DNA of 64,000 bases from Streptococcus minor DSM 17118. GTDB lineage: Bacteria > Bacillota > Bacilli > Lactobacillales > Streptococcaceae. The notes beneath the pieces were generated by a model that saw nothing but the letters and a program-made list of their open reading frames with translations, was not told the origin of the DNA and searched no databases. Made by a program: the position numbers and the translations under genes. Below are positions 28,101-35,368 of this stretch, piece by piece (positions within the stretch are counted from its first letter, which is position 1; each line of letters opens with the position of its first letter). The stretch is from contig NZ_AQYB01000033.1 of assembly GCF_000377005.1 (NCBI RefSeq), positions 248,001 to 312,000 on the forward strand, given 5' to 3'.

Positions 28101-30159
28101 TTTGTCCTCCAATCATCAAACGAAGACCAGCATCTGACCCATAATCATTCGTTGTTCCTAAATCAAAACGAAGGGTATAGCGTTTGAGTTTATAATAAAC
28201 ATTGAGTACCGAAGAACCATCTGGTTGAATGACGACAGAGGATTGGTTATTGGCTGCGACATCCACCTCATGATACGGCAAGGAGGTAGCAATTGAATCT
28301 GCAGAAGCAGCTCGAACAGTCGTACCAACCTTAGCCGACTTGGTTGCAGTTGTGCGATACACATAGCTTGTAGTCTGAGTATTGTTATCATAAACTTCCT
28401 CAAAATAGACCACTCGATAAGATACTACTTTAGGTTCCCATTTTGCATATAGAGTCTGTTCACCGTTTAAGGTAACACTACCAGTTACAGGCCTTCCTTT
28501 TAATTCCTTGTTGTTATACCAGCCAACAAAATCATAACCTTCTCGTTTAGGGACCACGGTGGTAATGGGAATTGTTTGTTTGTATAGACCAGTCTGAGGC
28601 TCTATATAATCGCCTCCATTTGAGTTGTAATTGAGGCTAAAAGCTTTCCGAGTATAATAAACCCTAAGTTCTTGACCTGACTTTCTAGTGATTTTTTCTG
28701 GTGTCGTTCTCTCGAAATGAGCATAGTCATAATTCAATACCTGAGCAGTCACAGTAGAGCCCAATAAACCGTAAGCATGCACTCGTTCAATCTCAGTATA
28801 GCCATTACCTGTCAAATCTTTCAGAAGGTAAACAAAGTCATATTCGGCGGTATATGGAACAAACTCCAAATCGATGGTCAGCGTCTTATCTTCTTGATTG
28901 GCTAACGGTTCTACTTGTTCACTCGTAATTTCAATAAGAGGTTTTTGAGGATAATAGATGGTGTCGGCGGAAAGTGTAGGATCTTCTCTTTTAGACACCT
29001 TGGTAGAAGCTGGTGGTGTAATGCGATAAGGAATGTCTTCTGCGGCTAACTGGAAGGTCTCCGAGTCAAAGGTTACATTTTGATTGTTACTTTTATTTTG
29101 ATAGAAATAGTTAACCTTGATGGTGTAAAGAGGTATCGGTTCAAATACAGCTTCTACCACCATATTTTCTGTAACTGGCGTGTTTGCTGTTACGATATTT
29201 CCAGTTTTTCTATCTCTCCAATGCTTAAACTTATGACCTTCTTTGAAAGGGTCATCAGGTAAGTTGGTAATAGTGGCTCCATCAGCAATATCAATCAGAG
29301 TTACAATTTCTTGCTCAATATTGTCTGAATCTAGCACAATAAACTTCACATTGTAAAAATCTGCAGCAACATCACCATAGATAGAGAAAGAGTCAGCTTG
29401 GAAGGAAACTTCTGATACTTGTTTATTTTCTTCCTTGGTTTCTGCTTTAACAACTTCCACCTGATTATTTTCTTCAAAATGTACAATCTTCAGTTTGCTG
29501 TCTTCACCTAGCTGAACAGCGCTGTCATTCTTTATATGAATCCTGACAGGGGATGCAGGCTCTACTTCTTGTCCATCATGAAGAAATTGAATATCAAAAA
29601 AGCGTGCATAGCTAAGCTCACTTGCTCCTAATGCTTCCTTTGCTTTTTCAAAATGGACTCGATACTCTTCAGACTGACTGTCTAGCTCTCTAACCTTTAG
29701 TTCAACTTCTCTAGGAAACTGGGCGCTTGCATCAAATGCTGCTGTTAATTCATAGCCATCACCTTTTTGAACCATCATAGTTGGCTCAGTAATTCGTTCA
29801 TGTTCAGAAGCTGTTTCATTACTGAGCTGTGGTGGACTTTGATCTTGCAACTCAGTTGGTGCTGAAGCGTCAGAGACTTCTGTCTGAGGTGCTTCAACCA
29901 TATCTTGTGTCATACTTTCCTGTAGCACTGCAATTGTGCTTTCTGGCAAGTGACTTTGGTCTGTTGGCGGCTCATCCGTGCTTGAAGTACCTGTATGGAT
30001 ACCAGGGGTTTGTTCGACCTTATCTTGATCCAATGTCAGAGCAGGTAAAATCAAGGCATAGGTAGTTGCAAATACAACTAAAATAGCGATTAGGTTAACA
30101 ATTTTTCCGTACTTACGTCTCCACATCAAGATTTTCTCAAACTTAAAAGAATTCCACAT
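25144..30159 (-). CDS. Giant LPSTG-anchored pilus adhesin with InlB-type and MucBP-like repeats
   Basis: 1671 residues. N-terminus with basic stretch and YALILPALT, the signal-peptide style of ancillary pilins processed with a dedicated signal peptidase. After a low-complexity acidic region (residues 45-130) come repeats: a first domain to about 290; several InlB B/Flg_new-type units (GYDFVGWYNN.., YTWGGWYSDP.., HYDFVGWYTQ..) over about 290-1000; MucBP-like units (YTVKYLEVG.., IKVNYLDMDG..) to about 1250; three YDG-containing units (KVYDGQALK, KVYDGKAE, KNYDGSEL) to about 1500; a SpaA/Cna-B domain with E-box YRLQELAAPDGF (about 1557); and LPSTG at 1631. No von Willebrand A domain is seen, unlike RrgA. 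Expected as tip or ancillary adhesin. AGGAGGAGAGC precedes the ATG. Confidence 0.9.
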   Translation of the reverse strand: MWNSFKFEKILMWRRKYGKIVNLIAILVVFATTYALILPALTLDQDKVEQTPGIHTGTSSTDEPPTDQSHLPESTIAVLQESMTQDMVEAPQTEVSDASAPTELQDQSPPQLSNETASEHERITEPTMMVQKGDGYELTAAFDASAQFPREVELKVRELDSQSEEYRVHFEKAKEALGASELSYARFFDIQFLHDGQEVEPASPVRIHIKNDSAVQLGEDSKLKIVHFEENNQVEVVKAETKEENKQVSEVSFQADSFSIYGDVAADFYNVKFIVLDSDNIEQEIVTLIDIADGATITNLPDDPFKEGHKFKHWRDRKTGNIVTANTPVTENMVVEAVFEPIPLYTIKVNYFYQNKSNNQNVTFDSETFQLAAEDIPYRITPPASTKVSKREDPTLSADTIYYPQKPLIEITSEQVEPLANQEDKTLTIDLEFVPYTAEYDFVYLLKDLTGNGYTEIERVHAYGLLGSTVTAQVLNYDYAHFERTTPEKITRKSGQELRVYYTRKAFSLNYNSNGGDYIEPQTGLYKQTIPITTVVPKREGYDFVGWYNNKELKGRPVTGSVTLNGEQTLYAKWEPKVVSYRVVYFEEVYDNNTQTTSYVYRTTATKSAKVGTTVRAASADSIATSLPYHEVDVAANNQSSVVIQPDGSSVLNVYYKLKRYTLRFDLGTTNDYGSDAGLRLMIGGQTYTTTSGTIYEIKDVVLGQYIAHKWPSGTNEMFDANGYYGFMGWSHPNNPSNSLYLTDRDKVSGDVLRGSDRNNIKTYTARWQAGLIEKRVEYYLQSANDPKQYDLSDISQSFRQVWNGSLGQKSISGFTRIAVPKGKPGNVNSSYNGRRYVSVFRFYYQRETYTIDYFYKDSQIRSTGKVVRFDQNINLPAYNYIPPRPATVDADYTWGGWYSDPELRTKYNFGVMPAGNLALYANWIAPSYQVTFDLNGGNGAPPASQTIEKYKTATLPNEPSREHYDFVGWYTQPTGGTYYNWSRPITGPVTLYARWQLKPLTYTVKYLEVGTNNSLAKEKVVTSPAFALNQTISEDALAITGYRPDSRVKDIQLNLVNNEIVFYYAKKAADIKYTVKYVLANNPNIEVAPPVTKTVPGSTIRVKETAAKIDKQYFATQPNVTADMLAKDYYPVINLKTLTLSSNDANNVLVFEYKDFETAKIKVNYLDMDGNPLQGQQPTIAYRKKKSSYVVNRPNIAGYTYEKSLDNSRVANKQVYRIENTNDIVIDLYYKKNLVITAQNKTKVYDGQALKSTGPADITNAYTSYLEPGDTLTGLAFDGSQTDVGTVATSPKEAVFRSGNKNRNYFYKITYIPATLTVTPRPVVVYIEGEVKDKVYDGKAETISYSIKNIDDSSGLFKESMIEFNGSHADKTLTKKDVGDYVLNLQNRFSTLNPNFSATFHASNGKLTIGKRHLILTSDSAEKNYDGSELRSDEIAVSVPTGVDYTGFVEGEGVVPTFLGGPTEPGFVANYFNYRPKDGTNLANYELDIRYGQLKVKEVMNIQKTDLSWQSLAGGKFELTKWDGINWAKISVAEEFAITSKEGSNIPIGLEPGRYRLQELAAPDGFIVLDSYIYFTIKDNFNEDQTASFYTVSLSDETGNDFIPERAQLDGPTGLASHRIKIANEQGRALPSTGGVGQKWFFISGFTLVLLASLMHLGLKRRMGGGMKPL

Positions 30160-30198
30160 GCTCTCCTCCTTTCTAACTATATTTTTTCTGATTCGTAA

Positions 30199-30789
30199 CT
30201 AGTCAATCCATCCTAATTCTGACAATGGCCAGATTTTAAAGATTAACTTCCCAACAATCTGTTCATCTGCAACTGTACCGATAGCATTACTTCGTGAATC
30301 GATCGATTCTTTACGGTTATCACCCATCACAAATATGCGATTTTCTGGCACTTGATAGGGAAAGGTTATATCTGTATGTCCATAGTCTTTCGTTGTCAAA
30401 TAAGGTTCATCTAACTTCTTCTTATTGACATAGACATTACCTTTTTCGTCCATATCAACCCAGTCTCCTGACTCGGCAATGACTCGCTTCACGAGGATAT
30501 TGTTATTATAATAGAAAGCAACTACATCACTGGTCTCAAAATGATTGCTCTTCACTGAAACTACAATATCACCATTATCCAGATTCCCCTTCATAGAATT
30601 ACCATAGATTCTTAGAATGGGAAGAAATAACACAGCGACTAGCACAGCAAAAGCAGCTACCACAACCAACATGAAAACGGTACTCCTAATGGTTTCCCAA
30701 AAGGTCTTTTTGTATTTGGATTTTTGGTACGCTGCTTTTATATCGGCTGTTTCAGGAAGCTGCTTTTTGGGGTAGTTTTGGCTACTCAT
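30199..30789 (-). CDS. Pilus-associated type I signal peptidase
   Basis: 196 residues (start at MSSQNYPKK, 30789, with CAGGAGATGTGG before it; an ATG two codons earlier is possible). One membrane segment at about residues 37-58. Box B NSMKGNL has the catalytic serine, box D LVKRVIAESGD has the general-base lysine, and box E GDNRKESIDSR is complete. It therefore looks catalytically competent, unlike group A streptococcal SipA, which is reported to lack the dyad. The position directly before the adhesin matches sipA of pilus islet 2; probably needed for processing or assembly of the adhesin. Its start overlaps the preceding coiled-coil gene. Confidence 0.9.
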   Translation of the reverse strand: MSSQNYPKKQLPETADIKAAYQKSKYKKTFWETIRSTVFMLVVVAAFAVLVAVLFLPILRIYGNSMKGNLDNGDIVVSVKSNHFETSDVVAFYYNNNILVKRVIAESGDWVDMDEKGNVYVNKKKLDEPYLTTKDYGHTDITFPYQVPENRIFVMGDNRKESIDSRSNAIGTVADEQIVGKLIFKIWPLSELGWID

Positions 30790-31042
30790 CCACATCTCCT
30801 GCTTTTCTTTTTAGATTGAAAAGATACAAGTCGGCCGCCTTCTGAGCTTCTTCAAAAATATTTGTCAATTTTAGAGAAGCCTCTGCAAGAGAACCTGAAT
30901 GCTCGATCTTCAGTTTTTTATTGTTTAATTCTTCTTTGGTTGCTGCTAGCTCACTTCTCAAGGCGTCAATTTCTTCAGCTTGAGCCAACATGATTTCGTA
31001 CAACTCAATACGCTTGAGTTTTCGAAAGTCCTTTTCATTCAT
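30782..31042 (-). CDS. Small coiled-coil protein, first gene of the pilus operon
   Basis: 86 residues, no signal peptide or membrane segment. Residues 8-45 (KLKRIELYEIMLAQAEEIDALRSELAATKEELNNKKLKIE) form a long heptad-patterned helix, followed by a second helix (LAEASLKLTNIFEEAQKAADLYLFNL) and a charged tail. I recognise no catalytic domain. The last eight bases overlap the signal peptidase start, so the two are coupled. Being first in the pilus operon it may be a cytoplasmic assembly, localisation or regulatory factor; similar short frames are sometimes labelled DNA repair protein by annotation transfer, which nothing here supports. Confidence 0.75.
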   Translation of the reverse strand: MNEKDFRKLKRIELYEIMLAQAEEIDALRSELAATKEELNNKKLKIEHSGSLAEASLKLTNIFEEAQKAADLYLFNLKRKAGDVDE

Positions 31043-31084
31043 TACTACTTATATAACCTCAATTTATGTTCCAAACTAATGGTG

Positions 31085-31186
31085 ATTATAGCAAAAGAAG
31101 GTAGTCTAAACAAGTATTTTGTCTAGGTACTATTCATGTACATAATAAACCTTGTACATTATATCACAATCCTCTTATAAAGTCCA
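31085..31186 (-). promoter_or_regulatory. Dual promoter and palindromic operator of the pilus operon
   Basis: Proximal promoter: TTGTTT (31108-31113), 17-base spacer, extended TGCTATAAT (-10 at 31085-31090). Distal promoter: TGGACT (31181-31186), 17 bases, extended TGATATAAT (-10 at 31158-31163). A palindrome CTAGACAA-AATAC-TTGTTTAG (31106-31126, one mismatch) covers the proximal -35, and two TGTACA boxes (31137-31142, 31153-31158) lie between the promoters, sixteen bases apart. Confidence 0.7.
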
Positions 31187-31238
31187 TAGATAATTCAGTT
31201 TTTTACCTATTTTTTCTGTCACTTTCCGTCTATAACCA

Positions 31239-32273
31239 TCAATGAATCAATCCCATCAAATACTGTAACAACAAAGAAACGATGGTAATACCTCCCCAAC
31301 AAATAGCACCCAATACAAGCGCTCTTTTCCCTCTTTGTATTAGATGGATTAAATTAGTTCTAAGACCAATTGATGACATAGCCATAGTGATGAAAAATTT
31401 TGATAGATTTTTTATCGGAAGAAAGAATTGACCGGACAATCCTAAACTAGTCCAAGTCGTTGTAAAAAGACTCGCTAAAATAAAAAATAAAATAAAGGTA
31501 GGAAAGAAATTTTTCACTGCAAAACTGGTATCCTGGCCTGCTGTTTTTCTTGTTTGAAGAAAGGACAGGGCTGCGGTGATTGGCATAATAGCAAGTGTTC
31601 GTGTCAATTTTACAGTTACTGCGGTATCTAGAGTTTGGCTTCCTAGGTGATGCAGATTATCCCAAGTGGCTGCTGCTGCTGTTACAGAAGAAGTGTCGTT
31701 GATTGCTGTACCAGCAAAAAGTCCAAAATTTTCCCCTGTTTGCGTAGAAAATCCTAAAAATTGACCCAAATTTGGAAAAAGAAGTGCAGCTAGCAAGTTA
31801 AAGAAAAAGATGACGGAAATCGCCTGTGCAACATCTTCCTCTTTTGCATCAATAACTGGCGCTGTGGCTGCGATAGCTGAACCACCGCAGATAGAAGAAC
31901 CCACTCCAACCAAAGTGGCAATATCAGCTTCAATACCACCATAACGATGACCAATATAGGCAATTACAAGTGCTACTGTGATTGTAGATAAGACTATAGG
32001 CAAGGATTGTTTTCCTGTTTCCCAAACGACACCCAGATTGAGACCAAAACCGAGTAAAACCACTGCAGATTGTAAAATCTTCTTAGAAGTAAAAGTTAAA
32101 CCAGCATTGAGATGCTCACTATTTTTTGTGAAAGGTACAAAAGCCATCCCGATAAGTAGAGCAAAAACTGCACCACCCACCAGGGGGAATGCTGTCCCCA
32201 ACCATTGACTGACAAAGGCAATAAGGGTGCAAACCATCACTCCCAGACCATGTTTTTTAATCCATTTTATCAT
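31239..32273 (-). CDS. YeiH family putative sulfate exporter/membrane protein
   Basis: 344 residues with ten or so hydrophobic helices. Family-typical stretches are LLGFGLNLGVV, VGVGSSICGGSAIAATAPVI (about residues 122-141), GTAINDTSSVTAAAA and VKLTRTLAIMPI. UPF0324/YeiH proteins are named as putative sulfate exporters on weak evidence; the true substrate is unknown. AAAGGAGAAAATGG precedes the ATG. It lies upstream of the pilus operon on the same strand with no clear terminator between them, so some read-through into the pilus genes is possible. Confidence 0.85.
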   Translation of the reverse strand: MIKWIKKHGLGVMVCTLIAFVSQWLGTAFPLVGGAVFALLIGMAFVPFTKNSEHLNAGLTFTSKKILQSAVVLLGFGLNLGVVWETGKQSLPIVLSTITVALVIAYIGHRYGGIEADIATLVGVGSSICGGSAIAATAPVIDAKEEDVAQAISVIFFFNLLAALLFPNLGQFLGFSTQTGENFGLFAGTAINDTSSVTAAAATWDNLHHLGSQTLDTAVTVKLTRTLAIMPITAALSFLQTRKTAGQDTSFAVKNFFPTFILFFILASLFTTTWTSLGLSGQFFLPIKNLSKFFITMAMSSIGLRTNLIHLIQRGKRALVLGAICWGGITIVSLLLQYLMGLIH

Positions 32274-32354
32274 CCATTTTCTCCTTTATGTATGTACTTC
32301 CCTATTATACTGCTTTTTTTGGTAAATAGTAACGAATAATTCATAAAATACAAA

Positions 32355-32391
32355 GTAAAATCCCACATGATACAATCATGTGGGATTTTCG
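32355..32391 (-). terminator. Terminator of the nucleotidase gene
   Basis: AAAATCCCACATGAT-TGT-ATCATGTGGGATTTT: perfect 15-bp stem with A and T arms, immediately downstream of the nucleotidase stop; likely bidirectional. Confidence 0.85.
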
Positions 32392-32393
32392 TT

Positions 32394-34496
32394 CTATTTT
32401 TTCTTTCTTCTTAAAACCAGAGCAAGGACTGCCACAAGTCCTCCTAGACCTAGTACCGTCAGAAGAATACTTGCACTTTCACCAGTAGCTGGAAGAATAA
32501 CTTTCTTCTTGCCTTTCTTAGCTGGAGGAAGCTGGTCTTCTGTAGTTTGTTGTTCCGGTTTGGTAGCCTTCTTAGTACCAACATGAATCACTTCAGTCAC
32601 TGGCTCAACTAAAACAGTTCGACTAATTTCTTTACCAGTAGCATCTTTCACCACTTTTACCTTACCATTGACACCTTTTGTTACTACTTTTTCAGTACCT
32701 TCTGGTAACGTACTATCTTCAAGACGCTGGCTTTCAAATGGAATCTCTACTTCTTCTTCAGTTGTTTGCTCGGCTGCAATTTGTGCAGCTGATTTATATG
32801 TTTTCACACCGGTGATACCTGCTGTAACTGGCTGACCTGCTGCTTCTAATCCTTTGATATAAGAAACAAATACTTCTGTATCAGGCTGAATCGCCCCCAC
32901 TAATCGGCCACCTGTCAAGGCAGAAAAGCTATCACCACCACCGTATAAGAAATCATTGATGACAACTGTGTAGGTAGCACTTGGATCTACTTCTGTTCCA
33001 TCAGCCTTATAAGCTTTGTAGACCTTATAAGGATTTTCTGGCGTTGGATTATCCGCATCTGTATAAATATATTTGAGACCAGACATCTGTAGGAAATAAC
33101 GCTCAGACTCATCATACTGCTGGTTGAGTGCATCATAAATCTGTTGACCAGTCAATTCTACGATCTGTAAGATATTTCCAAAAGGCTGTACGGCCTGTGC
33201 CGATCCCCAAGTAATAGACTTATCATCACCTACAATCAGGTCGGAGCGAATACCACCATTATTGGTAAGCGCGAAATCTACATTATAGCCTTCTTTGCGG
33301 GCAATTTCTAGCTGACCTGTAGTAATCAAGTTACCAACCGGGCTTTCCTTAAACTCATTGATATCACGTGTAATATCTTCAGAGGAAGCAGCTGTTCCGA
33401 TTTTGGCTTGAGTAACCGTTGCAACAATGCTATCGGCTTCATTAACAATCGCCTGAATGACTGGATCTTTCTCAACACCAGGCGCTGTTGCTGTAACTGT
33501 TGCTGTCGGTGTTGACACAAAGTCCTTCGTCTCCGTATCAAGAATCCCCCGAACATCGGTATAAGCTTTACCTTGAGAAATAGACTGTACAATACGAGTA
33601 TTACCAGCTAGTCCGTTAGTATAGACATGATTATGTCCTGCAAAAACAACATCCACAGAGTGACTCGGATCAATCGTTGCCACACGCGCCATCATATCAG
33701 CAGCCTGACCACTCGCAACATCTCCCTCACTTGTAGACGGAACATGGGCAAGAACAATAATAGCATGAACACCTTGCTCACGAAGTTGCTTAGCATACGT
33801 TGCAATAGTCTCTGCTTCATCAAGGAATTGATAGCCCTCATGATGCTGCTTCAAAACAAGGCTTGGAATTTCTGTCGTGACAATTCCAATAAAACCTACC
33901 TTGACTGTTTGACCGTTGACATCTACATCTTCAACTGCATAAGGACTCCAACCATACGGAATGGATCCCGTTGCTTTATCTATCACATTGGCAATAACTG
34001 TCTTTTGTTGAGAAGCCTCACGTGGATAAGTATGTACAATATCATAAAATTGACCTGGTGATGGTGCTAGGCCATTTAAAATCCTATAAAACTCTGGTAA
34101 ACCTTCGTCGAATTCATGGTTACCAAGAGTCCCATAATCAAATCCCATAGCGTTTAGAACACGGATAGTTGGCTCATCCTGTAACAAACCAGAATTGGCT
34201 GGACTAGCCCCAACCATATCACCAGCCTGTACACGAAGGCTGTGACCATTCGGATTGGCTGTCAAAAAGTCGTTTTCAGCCTTGTTCAAATAGGTTGACA
34301 AAACCGCTGCAGAACCTGTCCCTGAAATCCGACCTTCTGGCATATAGGCCGAACCTGTCGTACTCAAAGCGCCGTGAAAGTCATTAATCCCCAGAATTTG
34401 AATAGGGGCCTGATCAGCTGATACTGAGCTTGCTAGCAAACTACCTGATACCAAAAGACCGAGGGCACTAAATTTTAGACAATGTTTTCTCTTCAT
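32394..34496 (-). CDS. Cell-wall-anchored 5'-nucleotidase with G5 domain, LPATG
   Basis: 700 residues starting MKRKHCLKFSALGLL (TTTGGAGGAAACT precedes it; the ATG at 34508 lies before that site). Signal peptide to about residue 27 (SVSA). Metallophosphatase domain: ILGINDFHGAL, VQAGDMVGASPANS, TLGNHEFDEG, LAHVPS and FAGHNHVY. Nucleotidase C-domain: TNNGGIRSDL and YGGGDSFSAL. Then a G5-like domain (about residues 585-645, VEIPFESQRLEDSTLPEGTEK), a linker and LPATG with membrane helix and RRKKK. It would hydrolyse extracellular nucleotides, possibly making adenosine, which in other streptococci and staphylococci dampens host immunity. SrtA at 62.9 kb should anchor it. Confidence 0.93.
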   Translation of the reverse strand: MKRKHCLKFSALGLLVSGSLLASSVSADQAPIQILGINDFHGALSTTGSAYMPEGRISGTGSAAVLSTYLNKAENDFLTANPNGHSLRVQAGDMVGASPANSGLLQDEPTIRVLNAMGFDYGTLGNHEFDEGLPEFYRILNGLAPSPGQFYDIVHTYPREASQQKTVIANVIDKATGSIPYGWSPYAVEDVDVNGQTVKVGFIGIVTTEIPSLVLKQHHEGYQFLDEAETIATYAKQLREQGVHAIIVLAHVPSTSEGDVASGQAADMMARVATIDPSHSVDVVFAGHNHVYTNGLAGNTRIVQSISQGKAYTDVRGILDTETKDFVSTPTATVTATAPGVEKDPVIQAIVNEADSIVATVTQAKIGTAASSEDITRDINEFKESPVGNLITTGQLEIARKEGYNVDFALTNNGGIRSDLIVGDDKSITWGSAQAVQPFGNILQIVELTGQQIYDALNQQYDESERYFLQMSGLKYIYTDADNPTPENPYKVYKAYKADGTEVDPSATYTVVINDFLYGGGDSFSALTGGRLVGAIQPDTEVFVSYIKGLEAAGQPVTAGITGVKTYKSAAQIAAEQTTEEEVEIPFESQRLEDSTLPEGTEKVVTKGVNGKVKVVKDATGKEISRTVLVEPVTEVIHVGTKKATKPEQQTTEDQLPPAKKGKKKVILPATGESASILLTVLGLGGLVAVLALVLRRKKK

Positions 34497-34535
34497 AGTT
34501 TCCTCCAAACTAAAGATTCTTAAAAATACTCTTCC

Positions 34536-34564
34536 ATTTTACAACATTTAGAAATCGATTTCAA
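34536..34564 (-). promoter_or_regulatory. Promoter of the nucleotidase gene
   Basis: TTGAAA (34559-34564), 17-base spacer, TAAAAT (34536-34541) with TTG before the -10, about 40 bases from the start codon. The remaining gene-free stretch to 34765 shows nothing I can name. Confidence 0.7.
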
Positions 34565-34763
34565 TTTCAAAGCTACTTCACTCATCTATTTTTTCCAAAA
34601 TAGGTTTAAAAGATTGATCTACTGAATACTTAGCTGATACAGCTCAATCCTTCCTATTTCCTTACTTTTGTAGCCACCCAATTTCTAAATAAAACAATCG
34701 ATTTCCCTATCTCTAGCAAGAAACGGTCTTTATCTTTATCAAGAACTACTTCCAAACAAATAT

Positions 34764-34792
34764 AAAAAGCACTCAGCGAGTACTTTTTAACT
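34764..34792 (-). terminator. Terminator after the ATP-cone gene
   Basis: Minus strand AAAAAGTACTCGCTGAGTGCTTTTTATA: stem AAAAGTACTC/GAGTGCTTTT directly behind the stop codon. Confidence 0.8.
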
Positions 34793-35130
34793 TATCTTAC
34801 TTGTTCAAAATGAAGGTGTACAACAATCTTGTCAGCATAACCATTTCTTTCTAGATCACGCTGCAAACGGTAAGAAATATAATGTTCAGCAATGGTGATG
34901 TAGCCTGCATCTAACAAGCGATGTTCTACCTGAGATTGAACCATACTGATGGTTGGACGCTCTGTATGTGCTTCTTCCAAATCCAAAACTACTTTTTTTG
35001 TAACCTGAGCCAAATTTTGTCTCCAGTTGTCATCAATAACATAGACTGTTTGTGCGGCCTTGATGATGGCTTGGTAAATTTTATCTGGGTCAAAGTCTAC
35101 AACTTCGCCACTACGTTTAATAACTTGCAT
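34792..35130 (-). CDS. Stand-alone ATP-cone domain protein
   Basis: 112 residues, almost entirely one ATP-cone: MQVIKRSGEVVDFDPDKIYQAI at the start (the KRSG nucleotide contact), ...TISMVQSQVEHRLLDAGYITIAEHYISYR. ATP-cones sense ATP/dATP in ribonucleotide reductases (NrdA, NrdD) and in the repressor NrdR. Here there is neither a reductase nor the NrdR zinc ribbon. AAGGAGCGTCTT precedes the ATG. A promoter TTGACA-17-GATAAT is present at about 35283-35311 on the minus strand, giving a leader of roughly 140 bases. Function unknown; dATP sensing or binding to a reductase is inference. Confidence 0.75.
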   Translation of the reverse strand: MQVIKRSGEVVDFDPDKIYQAIIKAAQTVYVIDDNWRQNLAQVTKKVVLDLEEAHTERPTISMVQSQVEHRLLDAGYITIAEHYISYRLQRDLERNGYADKIVVHLHFEQVR

Positions 35131-35368
35131 AAGACGCTCCTTAAATCAAGATGGATAGGCCAGAATGAGAAAACTGATGATTATGGCCAAGAGGATATCA
35201 TCAGCAAAAGATGGTACAATCAGTTCCTTCGACTTGTTCAAAGTGTATCAGGCTTCAACCTTTTTATCTTACTTTTATTATCCAAGTATAGGAGGTATTT
35301 GTCAAGTTTTAAATCCAATATGGTATAATAATTTTTAGAGTTTATATTTCAATAAAAGGAGATACGAC

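Noticed and set aside
25144..30159. CRISPR-like or tandem DNA repeats
   Set aside because: The repeats are at the protein level and diverged; no regularly spaced identical DNA repeats were seen anywhere in the window.
22434..31240. Recent mobile element carrying the pilus genes
   Set aside because: No integrase, transposase, attachment-site repeat or tRNA edge was found; horizontal origin remains possible but is not shown here.
33627..34061. 144-codon plus-strand reading frame inside the nucleotidase gene
   Set aside because: Antisense shadow of a well-supported gene; composition (Cys, Asn, Ile-rich) is not protein-like.
35137..35238. Type I toxin of the Fst family
   Set aside because: Hydrophobic segment is suggestive but lacks an ATG, a ribosome site, the Fst charged tail and an antitoxin RNA promoter.
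34921..35328. 135-codon plus-strand reading frame upstream of pepF
   Set aside because: Antisense to the ATP-cone gene and its promoter, no ribosome site, no family resemblance.
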